This document shows positions 12,541-25,900 of a stretch of 64,000 nucleotides of DNA, piece after piece; position 1 is the stretch's first letter, and each line of letters begins with the position of its first letter. Source of the stretch: Bolinopsis microptera (taxonomy: Eukaryota > Ctenophora > Tentaculata > Lobata > Bolinopsidae); assembly GCF_026151205.1 (NCBI RefSeq), contig NC_087076.1:8160902-8224901 (forward strand), given 5' to 3'. The position numbers were made by a program, and so were the translations under genes. The notes beneath the pieces were generated by a model. It made no database searches. It was not told the DNA's origin and saw only the letters and a list, made by a program, of their open reading frames with translations.

Positions 12541-13920
12541 GGAATTGGGAGTAGGAACCAAAGTCAGAGAAACTGGGAGTAGGAACAAAGTCAGAGGAAC
12601 TGCTGGTAGGAACAAAGCCAGAGAAACTGGGAGTAAGAACAAAGTCAGAGAAACTGGGAGTAAGAACAAAGTCAGAGAAAGTGGGAGTAGGAACAAAGTC
12701 AGGGGAACTGGGAGTAGGAACAAAGCCAGAGGAACTGGAAGTAGGAACAAAGTCAGAGGAACTGGGAGTAGGAACAAAGTCAGAGGAACTGGGAGTAGGA
12801 ACAAAGTCAGAGGAACTGGGAGTAGGAACAAAGTCAGAGGAACTGGGAGTAAGAACAAAGTCAGAGGAACTGAGAGTAGGAACAAAGTCAGAGGAACTGG
12901 GAGTAGGAACAAAGTCAGGGGAACTGGGAGTAAGAACAAAGTCTGAGGAACTGGGAGTAGGAACAATGTCAGAAGAACTGGAAGTAGGAACAAAGTCAGA
13001 GGAACTGGGAGTAGGAACAAAGTCAGAGGAACTGGGAGTAGGAACAAAGTCAGAGGAACTGGGAGTAGGAACAAAGTCAGAGGAACTGGGAGTAGGAACA
13101 AAGTCAGAGGAACTGGGAGTTGGAACAAAGTCAGAGGAACTGGAAGTAGGAACAAAGTCAGAGGAACTGGGAGTAGGAACAAAGTCAGAGGAACTGGGAG
13201 TAGAAACAAAGTCAGAGAAACTGGGAGTAGGAACAAAGTCAGAGGAACTGGGAGTAGGAACAAAGTCAGGGGACCTGAGAGTAGGAACAAAGTCAGGGGA
13301 ACTGGGAGTAAGAACAAAGTCTGAGGAACTGGGAGTAGGAACAAAGTCAGAGGAACTGGGAGTAGGAACAAAGTCAGAGGAACTGGGAGTAGGAACAAAG
13401 TCAGGGGAACTGGGAGTAGGAACAAAGTCAGAGGAACTGGGAGTAGGAACAAAGTCAGAGGAACTGGGAGTAGGAACAAAGTCAGAGGAATTGGGAGTAG
13501 GAACAAAGTCAGAGGAACTGGAAGTAGGAACAAAGTCAGAGGAACTGGGAGTAAGAACAAAGTCAGAGGAACTGGGAGTAAGAACAAAGTCAGAGGAACT
13601 GGGAGTAGGAACAAAGTCAGAGGAACTGGGAGTAGGAACAAAGTCAGGGGAACTGAGAGTAGGAACAAAGTAGGAGGAACTGGGAGTAAGAACAAAGTCA
13701 GAGGAACTGGGAGTAAGAACAAAGTCAGAGGAACTGGGAGTAGGAACAAAGTCAGAGGAACTGGGAGTAGGAACAAAGTCAGAGGAACTGGGAGTAGGAA
13801 CTAAGTCAGAGGAACTGGGAGTAGGAACAAAGTCAGAGGAACTGGGAGTAGGAACAAAGTCAGAGGAACTGGGAGTAGGAAAAAAGTCAGAGGAACTGGG
13901 AGTAAGAACAAAGTCAAAGA
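12541..13920. repeat. Minisatellite, 27-bp unit (about 51 copies)
   Basis: Head-to-tail array of a 27-bp unit that contains GAACTGGGAGTAGGAACAAA and GTCAGAG. Because 27 is a multiple of 3, long frames stay open on both strands: a 422-codon minus frame of (LFLLPVPLT)n at 13776-12508 and plus frames of (GVGTKSEEL)n and (GTGSRNKVR)n. Variant bases are scattered over all codon positions and neither strand has a convincing start, signal or flanking exon, so I treat it as non-coding satellite. Confidence 0.92.
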
Positions 13921-15096
13921 GACTAGTAGAAATCCAAGGTGCAAGGGAATTAGAGTTAACATAACAGGTTCACGAGCCTTTTTCTATAGCCTTATTCTTA
14001 AATTCCCAGCTCCAAGGACAGGAGCCGCTTCAAAGTTTTCACTTCAGTTAATAACTAATAAAAACAAGACATGACACCCAATTTTAGACGTAAGCAAGTG
14101 CAACCGAATGGATAAAACATATAAAGCTAGGCACAGCGATAGAAAACAGTCCATAGGTACAAACTGAATTAGCCAATTATCTTGGAGGCTGTACCTTTGA
14201 CCCAATTGTCACAAGCACGCGTTACCACGCAGTAGAATACATCTGGAACGTCGGGGACGATACGAATATTACGAATATTATGTACTTCTTGTTTTCTGTC
14301 GACGATAATTTTGGGTCAGAATCCTCTCGTTTTTTTTTCTTTGAATTTAATTTGTTGTAAGAAAGGATTACATTCCATTCGGTGTAATAAATAGATTAAT
14401 TTAAACGACACACACAGAAATAAAAATGTAGAAAACTGTTAAATCTAAAACCAACAAATTAAAGTTTTGGTTTATACTGAAAACAATTTGACATGATATC
14501 TGATCTTTTTACATGACATAACAGTATCCCAAAGGCAAACTTTTGCAGATCGAAAAGTTTTTAGCCTCAACTTAACATTTTTGAATAGATTAACTTTAAA
14601 GCTCGCATGTGTAAGACTTTTCTTTCAAAACTCTTTTAAACCAGCTCAGTTATACGAAGTTATTGGCTGAATTAACCTTATAATTAACCTTATAATATAT
14701 ACTATTATATACTAAACTGAAATAGACGCCAGATTATCCAAATCTACCAAAATACTGATTCTATTAATTTTAAGTTTCATCTAACAACAGTCAACCCTCA
14801 CAATTGAAATCCAAATGTCGGATATGCAGCTATCACAGTTATAAAAGCAATGTTGAAGCCTCCATTCACATTTCCTTTCGTTCACATTTATAATCGCTAC
14901 AGATTTCAATTACGCTAAAAAAGTCGTTGCTATGAATAAAATCTGTTAGAACAAAAGGAAAGTGTGTATTTCAGAACATTTACCCCTGCTGTAGTAGCTC
15001 AAACGATCCCTGAACTTAAAAAACACCCTGAAAGTCTCATATCTTTTATATCTGTAAGACCCCTCGATAATAGCGGGGGTGTAACCCCCGTCTTCC
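13921..15096. other. Non-coding spacer
   Basis: AT-rich DNA downstream of the second cysteine-rich gene; nothing recognised. Confidence 0.4.
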
Positions 15097-15849
15097 TCAC
15101 CTCACTAACCAATCTAATATGAGGATACTGAGAACTAAAAACTGACAGTTCATAACAACATCCACCCGGGACCCGGACCCGTAGTAGCAGCGAGAATACG
15201 CCGCGTGGTTCTCCTGGCTGTAGTTGCCGTTTAGCTGATACAACTGTGCGTTACAGCACACAGACTGATTCCTGTTACAACCCTCAGTCTCACTACAGGT
15301 TCTCTCACACGTTTCCAAATCTGTCGTGCAGCCCCATTCTCTGTAGTTGGTAAAATAGTCCCAGTCCCATTTGGTCTTGTTGGCGTTGAAGACCTGGATG
15401 AGGCGGAAGTAACAGTACTGGTGTCCTGTTACATCGGCGTTACACGACCTGTTAGAATTAGCAGGTCACACTTCAAGAGAAAACACAGACACATACCAAA
15501 TATATCACTTATCTATATAAAATGAAAACGTAAACACAACGAAGATATAGATTCATTTTGTATCTGAAACTTACAGAAAATTCACAGATCCAACTGGTAC
15601 TAACATTCTTTATTCAAATCTATTTGAACATTTACAACGTGAAATCCTGAGACAAACAACTTACATAACAGTTAAAACTCACTGGTTATTATAGCACATG
15701 ATGTCTGTGGTTATGTCGCAGTGCAAGCATTTGTATTCTGGTGCGTCTTCAGTGGGTCCCTGATCTTCTTCTTCCTCGGTGTTGGTGAGGTTTGTTGTGG
15801 CGGCTAGAGAAGATAGAAGAAGTAGTGCCAACACTTGACCTGCACTCAT
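15097..15849 (-). CDS. Ly6/uPAR-like cysteine-rich, probably GPI-anchored protein (copy 2)
   Basis: Two exons, 15849-15683 (167 nt) and 15448-15097 (352 nt), join to 172 residues plus TGA; GT at 15682-15681, AG at 15450-15449. Exon 1 gives a signal peptide (MSAGQVLALLLLSSLAAT), an acidic stretch (TEEEEDQGPTEDAPE) and the first Cys pair YKCLHCDITTDIMCYNN. Exon 2 continues QSCNADVTGHQYCYFRLIQ, then WGCTTDLETCERTC, SVCCNAQLYQ and SRCYYGSGS, and ends with a hydrophobic tail CQFLVLSILILDWLV suited to GPI attachment. It aligns with the gene at 2661-3419 through the shared blocks KCLxC, MCxNNxSCNA, WGCT...ETCE, CC and RxCxYG, with the same intron position and phase. It therefore arose by gene duplication. 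Cell-surface location is inferred; function unknown. Confidence 0.68.
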
Positions 15850-18800
15850 GTCATAGTAGGTTCACCCAGCTTCCTAGAGACGAGACACCGGTTATTAAAT
15901 AATAGGCTTACACACTACCATGTGATAATAGTTTAGTGAAGCGGAAAGAAAAAGTAAGTTATAGATCTCGATGAAATGCACATGAATCTTCGCGCTGTGA
16001 TAAATTGTTGTGCGCGCAGCGAGCGGGACGTACGGAAAACAACCGTCCCCCCACCAATTGATCCAAAATAAAACAAGACGTAAACTCGGAAACAGGACTG
16101 TAACGTCCACAATTTCAACTATTTGGAAAATCTCCAGCGCAGCTGAAAATTTAGGCAAGTGACTACTGATTATAACAACAAAAGCGAACCCGAAACTATG
16201 ATCTCTGAATGTGAAGAATATATGATCTTATATAAATTAGTTAATCTTCCTCTTCGTCTAGACTACCACACAACTACTAACCACTGTACTACCAACTTAG
16301 TGTTTACACCGGCTTACTACCGGTCCAAGCTGAATGTGGTAATTTTTACCACATCTCATACCAGGTCCAAACTGAATGTGGAGTCTTGAACTAACTATAA
16401 GAATTACTCTGGTAGCAGGGTGAAGTTCAGTCTGCATTTGTAGGATTAGCCATTAGGACTACCGAGATAAATTGCATACCTAAATAATATGGGTGCATAG
16501 CAACCTTAACCTGTAGAAATCGTGTACATAGTGCTCAACTACTAAAGTAAATGAACATGTTTGTTAGTTAACATTCTGACTGAGTATCGAGGAGATAATT
16601 ATCAGTAAATGTTAGTACATAGTACCAGTACAACAGGTGGTTTCATTTTCAAGTATGTCCATTAGGAGGAATCTAGCAACTCACAAGCTGTAATTGTACA
16701 CTGACTTTTTGAAACTTTAAACACGTTTCATCCCCCCTCCTGTGAAATTGTATTCCTATTCAATTTGTACATTTCAATGCTCATCTATAGTTATACTTTC
16801 AGTTATTGAATTCGTGTCAACACAAGTGTTTCATTGCCTCCACTACAATACTATAATGATACACATCATCAACCCCATCGGCTGGTGTGGAACGGTACAA
16901 ATATCAGGGAGACAATGTACAATGACCTTTGGTAAAATTAAAATTGTAGGGACTAGGAGATTCTCTACAGAACATTCTCTCCTCGATTTCATGGCGAAAA
17001 ATTTCAGAAACCAGTATTTGTACAAAATAATTGTAAGCCCAAATCTGGTTCGTACCTCGTTACTCTTGTAGTAAATATCTTAATTTCTGGTTAAAGTCAT
17101 TCAGATAATGCAATTACAATAATAAAGATACCTGTATAGTGCAGTAATATAAGGAACGAGTGGGAGAGGTATTTTAACTCCAGAGGATTGTTTCAAAAGT
17201 CTCGCCAAACCTTTCAGCAATCTAATAATCGGCCAATTCTAAATTTATATACAAAGCTGAAATAGAAGCGATACTTACACTTTACAGTTCGGGGCTATTT
17301 ACCATGATCAAATAAGAAAAACACTTATCTTGAGGACCAAACTTGTACGGACGTGATGTAATCAAACTCCGTAATAATCACTGGATAACGAAAGCGTTCC
17401 CCAGTATCATTGACGCTAACTTTAAAAATTAAATTCGAATTGATATTGACCTTTGCTGTTCCCTACTTTTCCGTTCCCTAGTTACCTACACGGCATAAGA
17501 TAGTGATAATACTGCGGAGTAGCTGAGATTCTAGTTCTTATTTTGGATTTTGAAATGTGCGGATTCGGAAAAAGTTTTGCTAGGTGGCCAGTTCTAGTCA
17601 GCTGTTAGTGTTTTAATTAGATTTGAAGAAACACAGCATGGTAGCAAAATACAGCTGAAGGCGGCAAAAAAAACGAAAAATGACACAACACAAGCTTTAT
17701 ATTAGTAGATAAATCAACTCAAGAATAAGTTGATGAAAAAATATAATTTAAGATATTTTTGCAGGTATGCGGCAACACTTAGATATTCAAAAGTCATGAC
17801 TCCAAACATTACCAGGCTAAGGAGTAAGGGTGTAAGAATTGATCTATTTGCTGAAGATTAGAGAGGAGGGAAATTAGATCTACATTATCTGGAAACAAGA
17901 TAAACCCGAGGCGCAGTACCAAGATCTGACGAGATATTAAGATGACGAAGCTAAATCAATAGGAAGTGATAAGAGTTTACAAAGAGCTGGTTTACATAGT
18001 CCTGGTAAAGTGACGAAGTAATAAGAGTTTTCAGCGAAGGACCAGTGAACCAAGCTCCCGCATCAGGTGGGTGTATGAATGTATTATTATTGTATCGGAT
18101 CTGCTAAAGAACTATTGTACAGAAATTATATCGGCATTCAACATGAAATTGTTAGAGTGAACATTCTCGAACAGGTCTAGACTAATGGAAATATCAATGT
18201 GGGATTAATGCTAATTATACAAAAACAAGCCTGTAGTCGGAGGAAGTGAATCTCTGTCGACACTTCGAATCAGACCCTGGGATCAGGAATGCTGAACAGA
18301 ACAGTGAATTTAAGTACAGATTTCTCTTTACTTAGGAAAAAGGTGCATCTACCAGTTATCGATTTCAATTTTTAACTGACAACATGAACATATTTGAGTT
18401 TAATACCGAGAAGGCTGTACTAGGCACCAGTTTCAAGCTTGTGGCGGACATATTACTACTAACACCAGAGAACCGAGAAATGACGGCTGCATTTGAGACG
18501 GTGAACTGGCACGGACCTACTACCAAGTACCAAGTTGTTGAGACGCCAGACGGTGAAATGGCACGGACCTACTACCAAGTACCAAGTCTATAATAGAACT
18601 TTCAACACTTTCTTCCAGACAGCTTCTACCAATTTATACAGAACAGCAGAACCTTACTAGTTACATAGTATGAGCTCACTAACAATATTATATTATCATC
18701 AGCACTTTATAAGCTTCTTCCAGTCCAGACTACCCTCACTACAATTCCTTATTCCACTGCTAAACTGAATTACAGTAGTGCTTGAAAAGGGTCAAGTGGT

Positions 18801-19516
18801 TAACGACTTTCTACCCCAGAACCTCGTGCCCAGGACCCTGACCCTGAACGTAAGGCAAGAGGCACAATGCTCTTGGGTACGACGTCCTGGAGCTGGAGGA
18901 CGGAAATGGTCAGGTGATTTAAAGATAAAGTAAAAAACCAGCAGAGTAACGAAGTATTGACCAGCAAGAGCATTGAGGTAATTAGCTTTCATAATTAGTT
19001 AGTGTTCCTAATTAGATAGTGCTCCTAATGAGTTAGTGTTCAAAATTACTGCTATATCGATTAGGCTGTTATTGTTCAGATGTATCAAGATAACAAGCGA
19101 GCAATAAGAAAGAAAATACATATTACATACTGCAGTAAGATGAGCTGATCAATGAGCAATGATCGATGGCGATAGAGCGGCAACATAATCGTGATACAGC
19201 AATAAATATTAAGCTTCATGGCGAGAAATAAGATGTAAAATGAGTAGAAAATATACAGTCGGGGAGCATAACAATTACGTAGGGCAAACGAAGTAACGAC
19301 CAGAGTACGCAGATTAGAATCTTCAGGACACAGATCTGGTATTCCGTATTATCATAGGTCCATTAAACTGATATATTGTTAAAAATGTTTCGATGTTATT
19401 CATTAAGTTTTAAAACGTTTTAAAGGTTTGCATATTTTGATATTTTAAAAGCGACACAGAGAAAACTGGTAAATGGTAAGGTGAACACTTTTTTCAGCCT
19501 AATATCAGAATTCGTT
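15850..19516. other. Non-coding block, includes promoter side of copy 2
   Basis: 3.7 kb without a supportable gene. The 109-codon frame at 16742-17071 and the 69-codon frame at 18384-18593 show no domain or exon context. A 52-bp tandem duplication lies at 18496-18589 (GGCACGGACCTACTACCAAG twice), within the latter frame. Confidence 0.45.
18496..18589. repeat. 52-bp tandem duplication
   Basis: Two near-identical copies of a segment containing GGTGAA(C/A)TGGCACGGACC followed by TACTACCAAGTACCAAGT. Confidence 0.85.
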
Positions 19517-22500
19517 GGAATAGTCCCAGTATCTCAAGGGACCCAGTAAACGGGGGAATAGTCCCAGTATCTCAAGGGACCCGGTAAACGGAGGAATAGT
19601 CCCAGTATCTCAAGAGACCCAGTAAACGGGGGAACAGTATCTCAAGGGACCCGGTAAACGGGGGAATAGTCCCAGTATCTCAAGGGACCCAGTAAACGGG
19701 GGAACAGTATCTCAAGGGACCCGGTAAACGGGGGAATAGTCCCAGTATCTCAAGGGACCCGGTAAACGGGGGAATAGTCCCAGTATCTCAAGGGACCCAG
19801 TAAACGGGGGAATAGTCCCAGTATCTCAAGAGACCCGGTAAACGGGGGAACAGTATCTCAAGGGACCCGGTAAACGGGGGAATAGTCCCAGTATCTCAAG
19901 GGACCCAGTAAACGGGGGAACAGTATCTCAAGGGACCCGGTAAACGGGGGAATAGTCCCAGTATCTCAAGGGACCCAGTAAACGGGGGAACAGTATCTCA
20001 AGGGACCCGGTAAACGGGGGAATAGTCCCAGTATCTCAAGGGACCCAGTAAACGGGGGAATATTCCCAGTATCTCAAGAGACCCAGTAAACGGGGGAATA
20101 GTCCCAGTATCTCAAGGGACCCAGTAAACGGGGGAGTATTCCCCCGTATCTCAAGGGACCAAGTAAACGGGGAATAGTCCCAGTATCTCAAGAGACCCAG
20201 TAAACGGGGGAATAGTCCCAGTATCTCAAGAGACCCAGTAAACGGGGGAATAGTCCTAGTATCTCAAGAGACCCAGTAAACGGGGGAATAGTCCCAGTAT
20301 CTCAAGGGACCCAGTAAACGGGGGAATAGTCCCAGTATCTCAAGAGACCCGGTAAACGGGGGAATAGTCCCAGTATCTCAAGAGACCCAGTAAACGGGGG
20401 AATAGTCCCAGTATCTCAAGAGACCCAGTAAACGGGGGAATAGTCCCAGTATCTCAAGAGACCCAGTAAACGGGGGAATAGTCCCAGTATCTCAAGAGAC
20501 CCAGTAAACGGGGGAATAGTCCCAGTATCTCAAGAGACCCAGTAAACGGGGGAATAGTCCCAGTATCTCAAGAGACCCAGTAAACGGGGGAATAGTCCCA
20601 GTATCTCAAGAGACCCGGTAAACGGGGGAAAAGTCCCAGTATCTCAAGAGACCCAGTAAACGGGGGAATAGTCCCAGTATCTCAAGGGACCAAGTAAACG
20701 GGGGAATAGTCCCAGTATCTCAAGGGACCCGGTAAACGGGGGAATAGTCCCAGTATCTCAAGGGACCCGGTAAACGGGGGAATAGTCCCAGTATCTCAAG
20801 AGACCCAGTAAACGGGGGAATAGTCCCAGTATCTCAAGAGACCCAGTAAACGGGGGAATAGTCCCAGTATCTCAAGAGACCCAGTAAACGGGGGAATAGT
20901 CCCAGTATCTCAAGAGACCCAGTAAACGGGGGAATAGTCCCAGTATCTCAAGAGACCCAGTAAACGGGGGAATAGTCCCAGTATCTCAAGAGACCCAGTA
21001 AACGGGGGAATAGTCCCAGTATCTCAAGAGACCCGGTAAACGGGGGAAAAGTCCCAGTATCTCAAGAGACCCAGTAAACGGGGGAATAGTCCCAGTATCT
21101 CAAGGGACCAAGTAAACGGGGGAATAGTCCCAGTATCTCAAGGGACCCGGTAAACGGGGGAATAGTCCCAGTATCTCAAGGGACCCGGTAAACGGGGGAA
21201 TAGTCCCAGTATCTCAAGGGACCCGGTAAACGGGGGAATAGTCCCAGTATCTCAAGGGACCCAGTAAACGGGGGAATAGTCCCAGTATCTCAAGAGACCC
21301 GGTAAACGGGGGAATAGTCCCAGTATCTCAAGAGACCCAGTAAACGGGGGAATAGTCCCAGTATCTCAAGAGACCCAGTAAACGGGGGAATAGTCCCAGT
21401 ATCTCAAGAGACCCAGTAAACGGGGGAATAGTCCCAGTATCTCAAGAGACCCAGTAAACGGGGGAATAGTCCCAGTATCTCAAGAGACCCAGTAAACGGG
21501 GGAATAGTCCCAGTATCTCAAGAGACCCAGTAAACGGGGGAATAGTCCCAGTATCTCAAGAGACCCGGTAAACGGGGGAAAAGTCCCAGTATCTCAAGAG
21601 ACCCAGTAAACGGGGGAATAGTCCCAGTATCTCAAGGGACCAAGTAAACGGGGGAATAGTCCCAGTATCTCAAGGGACCCGGTAAACGGGGGAATAGTCC
21701 CAGTATCTCAAGGGACCCGGTAAACGGGGGAATAGTCCCAGTATCTCAAGGGACCCGGTAAACGGGGGAATAGTCCCAGTATCTCAAGGGACCCGGTAAA
21801 CGGGGGAATAGTCCCAGTATCTCAAGGGACCCAGTAAACGGGGGAACAGTATCTCAAGGGACCCAGTAAACGGGGGAATAGTCCCAGTATCTCAAGGGAC
21901 CCAGTAAACGGGGGAATAGTCCTAGTATCTCAAGAGACCCAGTAAACGGGGGAATAGTCCTAGTATCTCAAGGGACCCGGTAAACGGGGGAATAGTCCCA
22001 GTATCTCAAGAGACCCAGTAAACGGGGGAATAGTCCCAGTATCTCAAGAGACCCAGTAAACGGGGGAATAGTCCTAGTATCTCAAGGGACCCGGTAAACG
22101 GGGGAATAGTCCCAGTATCTCAAGGGACCCGGTAAACGGGGGAATAGTCCCAGTATCTCAAGGGACCCGGTAAACGGGGGAATAGTCCCAGTATCTCAAG
22201 AGACCCAGTAAACGGGGGAATAGTCCTAGTATCTCAAGAGACCCAGTAAACGGGGGAATAGTCCCAGTATCTCAAGGGACCCGGTAAACGGGGGAATAGT
22301 CCCAGTATCTCAAGTGACCCAGTAAACGGGGGAACAGTATCTCAAGGGACCCAGTAAACGGGGGAATAGTCCCAGTATCTCAAGGGACCAAGTAAACGGG
22401 GGAATAGTCCCAGTATCTCAAGGGACCCAGTAAACGGGGGAATAGTCCTAGTATCTCAAGGGACCCAGTAAACGGGGAATTAGTCCTAGTATCTCAAGTG

Positions 22501-22956
22501 ACCCAGTAAACGGGGGAACAGTATCTCAAGGGACCCAGTAAACGGGGGAATAGTCCCAGTATCTCAAGGGACCCATGAGTAAACGGGGAATTAGTCCTAG
22601 TATCTCAAGTGACCCAGTAAACGGGGGAACAGTATCTCAAGGGACCCGGTAAACGGGGGAATAGTCCCAGTATCTCAAGGGACCCAGTAAACGGGGGAAT
22701 AGTCCCAGTATCTCAAGTGACCCGGTAAACGGGGGAATAGTCCCAGTATCTCAAGAGACCCAGTAAACGGGGGAATAGTACCAGTATCTCAAGAGACTCG
22801 GTAAACGGGGGAACAGTATCTCAAGGGACCCAGTAAACGGGGGAATAGTCCCAGTATCTCAAGGGACCAAGTAAACGGGGGAATAGTCCCAGTATCTCAA
22901 GGGACCCAGTAAACGGGGGAATAATACCAGTATCTCAAGGGACCCGGTAAACGGAG
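19517..22956. repeat. Minisatellite, 38-bp unit with higher-order structure (about 90 copies)
   Basis: A 3.4-kb array of a unit that reads GGGGGAATAGTCCCAGTATC then TCAAGRGACCCRGTAAAC. A shorter 32-bp variant lacks the TAGTCC segment. Units come in marked types (AGAGACCCAG, AGGGACCCGG, AGGGACCAAG, GGGGAAAAGTCC, TCCTAGT). The rare GGGGAAAAGTCC unit recurs at 20624, 21042 and 21574, spacings of 418 (11 x 38) and 532 bp (14 x 38), in the same neighbour context, which shows that multi-unit blocks were duplicated. No frame is open because 38 is not a multiple of 3. Confidence 0.95.
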
Positions 22957-25900
22957 GTGCGGTATAGCAAAATTTGACAGTTGTACCATTCCTATTATTC
23001 CAGACTAACATTCCACTTGAAAATGAGGATACGTCTGCTTCAACACTCATCTTCAGTCTGTTTCGGCACTCATCTTTCTCATTAAAGCCAAAATATTTTC
23101 GACTCAACCTTGGCAAATTATAGTTAATCAGATTGACAGCCGACAACCTTGACCTGACACCACTTATATCTACCCACTGCGACAATAATCGTACCTAATC
23201 GTGTCTTTACTGCAGAAAATTAGGATAATAAAGACGGACAATGGCATAAATTATAGCTTAAATTAAGAGTAATTAATATAGCCTGTAATTGCGCAACCTT
23301 ACTACAGACAGCATCAGAAGAAGGCCTGGTCAGATAAAAGAGGTAGGTTTTAGGTGAATTCCAGAGGTAAATCAGACAAATGATAATATGGCAATAACAA
23401 TGATAATAAATAAATACAGTGCAGACGAACGTAATAACAATACAAGGATTTATTTTAAAGTAGACTCCGTCACGTGGCTCTCAGAGTATCCACTATCTAC
23501 TAATTACATAATTATGGTAATTACAATTACATAATGAGATAATGAGGTACGGGAACTCTTTAGACCACCAAAATTAAGGGAAGTTCCGAGTTTTAGCATT
23601 TCTAAACTTAGTTAAGTTATAATTTAGGAATTTGTAAACTGTAAAGTGCGTTCCATTGAAGAGCTGTGTAGGACGTAGGTCACGCATGCCTGATATCAAG
23701 CGAGAACGAATATCTAAAAATACAGTGCCCATAAAGTAATTACGCAAGACAACCCCCCATTAGGGGCGGGACCAAATTTATTTGGGGTATTTAAAGAGCA
23801 TTCGTTCAGATAGGCATCCTGTCTTCAGCTGCGGCAAGTAATCCGGACGCAAAATAGAAAGTAAACGGACACAAAATAGAAAGTAAACGGAACCAAGCTT
23901 TACAATCCCTCGTTTGATATCGGGTCACTTTCAAACGAGTGCGAACACGCAATTTGCGGTAACAAGGGTCTCCCGAAAATATCGGGTAAGAAAACATCGG
24001 ATGAAATTCACAAGAAAGCGGCATTCTGCAACCACGCTGTTTAACAATACCAGGCTTCCGCTAAAGTATACTCCTATACCAGGAGCTTGGTAACTCTGAA
24101 ACCAAGAACCGGGAGAACCCTGCTAAATCTTACTGGACCCGGACCTGAGAGGCGGGCTAAAAATTATAAATATTACACGATCCTAAGCTGGGGGGTAGAA
24201 TATGTTGAAGTGCACAGAATAGTAAGCTCAGATCACTGAACGTTAAGAAAAAGCTTGTGACGTATTAGCGTGATGTGTAGTGAGTGGCTGTGTAGATGTT
24301 TCATGTGTTCATTACACACATTTGTCTCAACACTATCTTGTTCCAGATTGTGAAACTTAGCACTTTTAACTATTCGATGACAACTTATAGAGCGCTAAAA
24401 TTGCTGAACGTTGACGGAAAGACATAGGTTATTGTTAGAAAACGAGGCTCGTCAAATCAGTAACAAATAGAGGTCTTCACTTAGGTAGATTCTCGGAGCT
24501 CAACAAAACTAGGTTTTCTCCTGCAGGAAAACTAGCTTTGCTCTCGCAAGAAAGCTCAAATTCAAGAAATGTAGGTTTACAGCATCAAAGCAGACGCATT
24601 CACACGTGACCCAATTAAAATGAGCAATAAAACATTAAACAATTGTAGAGACAAGTGTTGTTTAAACGCATCAGCCCCCGCTTTAAAGTAGTCGCAGTGT
24701 TACGTGTTGAAAATCAGATGCAGAGCTTGCGACTCAGACAAGAGGGCAACCGCCAATAAGATCACGGTATTTTCCTCAGCAGCCAATCAGGTCACGGTAT
24801 TTTCTTCAGCCGCCAATCATGCCACGGTATTTTTCAGCCGCCAATCGGCGTCGACAACGATTTTAGACTTGAACCGACAGTCATTGAGTGCATTGGTTAG
24901 TTTACTATCACGTGGCGTTTGAATTAATGGTTATGGGCTACTGCCACTGTCAGATAACATCCAGTTATATGAGGAGGAGACCTATAGTTTCAATACGAAA
25001 TTTGAAAGGATAGAGAGAAACCTAGATGCATAGGAAAACAAGCAATGAAGGAATCATAGCGAGAGGTTCTCAAACAACACGAACAAGTCAACAGCAGTAC
25101 ATGAACTCAATAATTCAGCTGCCTTTTGAATAGTTTCAAATGCCACCACGTCGCGCATATTGTGTATTAAAAATCTTTCTGCTGCATGAGAATCAAGGGA
25201 TACATACACATTATTAACAGTGAAGCATTCGAACAGGCTCCAGCGGTAATCCAAGTAGCACCGCACGATGCCAAGACATGTTCACAGGGCACAACTTCAC
25301 TCAATACACAGCACTTTTTCTAGATAACATTTAATATCTTAATTGAAATTGTATGTGGTTACATAGAATATTCACTGATTTATTGTTTAGAACAAAAGTC
25401 ACATAAAACTACACAGAAGATTGAAGATAACAGAACAAGGCAAACGAGACTATTGAAAACTAAAACTATTGAAAACTCATTTAATTCAACATCTGAACAT
25501 TCAACATAGGATCAAGACTAAAAAATGACTATCTGAAATTCTCAAACGAAACGCCAAATTTAGCACGTGATGCTTTAATCACATGTAATTGAGACTGCAG
25601 TCTTGATGACCAGTCGTGTACAGCATGACATAAGAGAAAGAAAGAGTGTGTATCGAATGCAGGGAATACAAAGCGTATTGTGTGTGCGCACATACTGGAC
25701 CAGTCCATTAAATTTGATATAATTAGACGGTATGTCATTGCTCCAGTACAACGCATGAGAACGAAAAGGTTTGACTAGTGTCTAGTCTCTGCCCACTTTC
25801 ACTCCCTCCCGATAGAAACATGTTTCATTGTTACCTCACTGCCACAGCAGCCTCACAATGGGCGAGTATTGTCAGATATGATGGGAAGGGATATTGAACA

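Noticed and set aside
12508-13776. 422-codon minus-strand frame of (LFLLPVPLT)n
   Set aside because: Pure product of a 27-bp satellite; no proper start, no flanking exons, and equivalent frames on the other strand.
16742-17071. 109-codon plus-strand frame as a gene
   Set aside because: No domain, no clear ATG or splice context, composition like the surrounding AT-rich DNA, and an overlapping open frame on the other strand.
19517-22956. Regular repeats as a CRISPR array
   Set aside because: Units are contiguous with no unique spacers, the genome is eukaryotic, and no cas genes are present.
25054-25266. 70-codon minus frame that looks protein-like
   Set aside because: No recognisable family, no splice or promoter context; evidence too weak to call.
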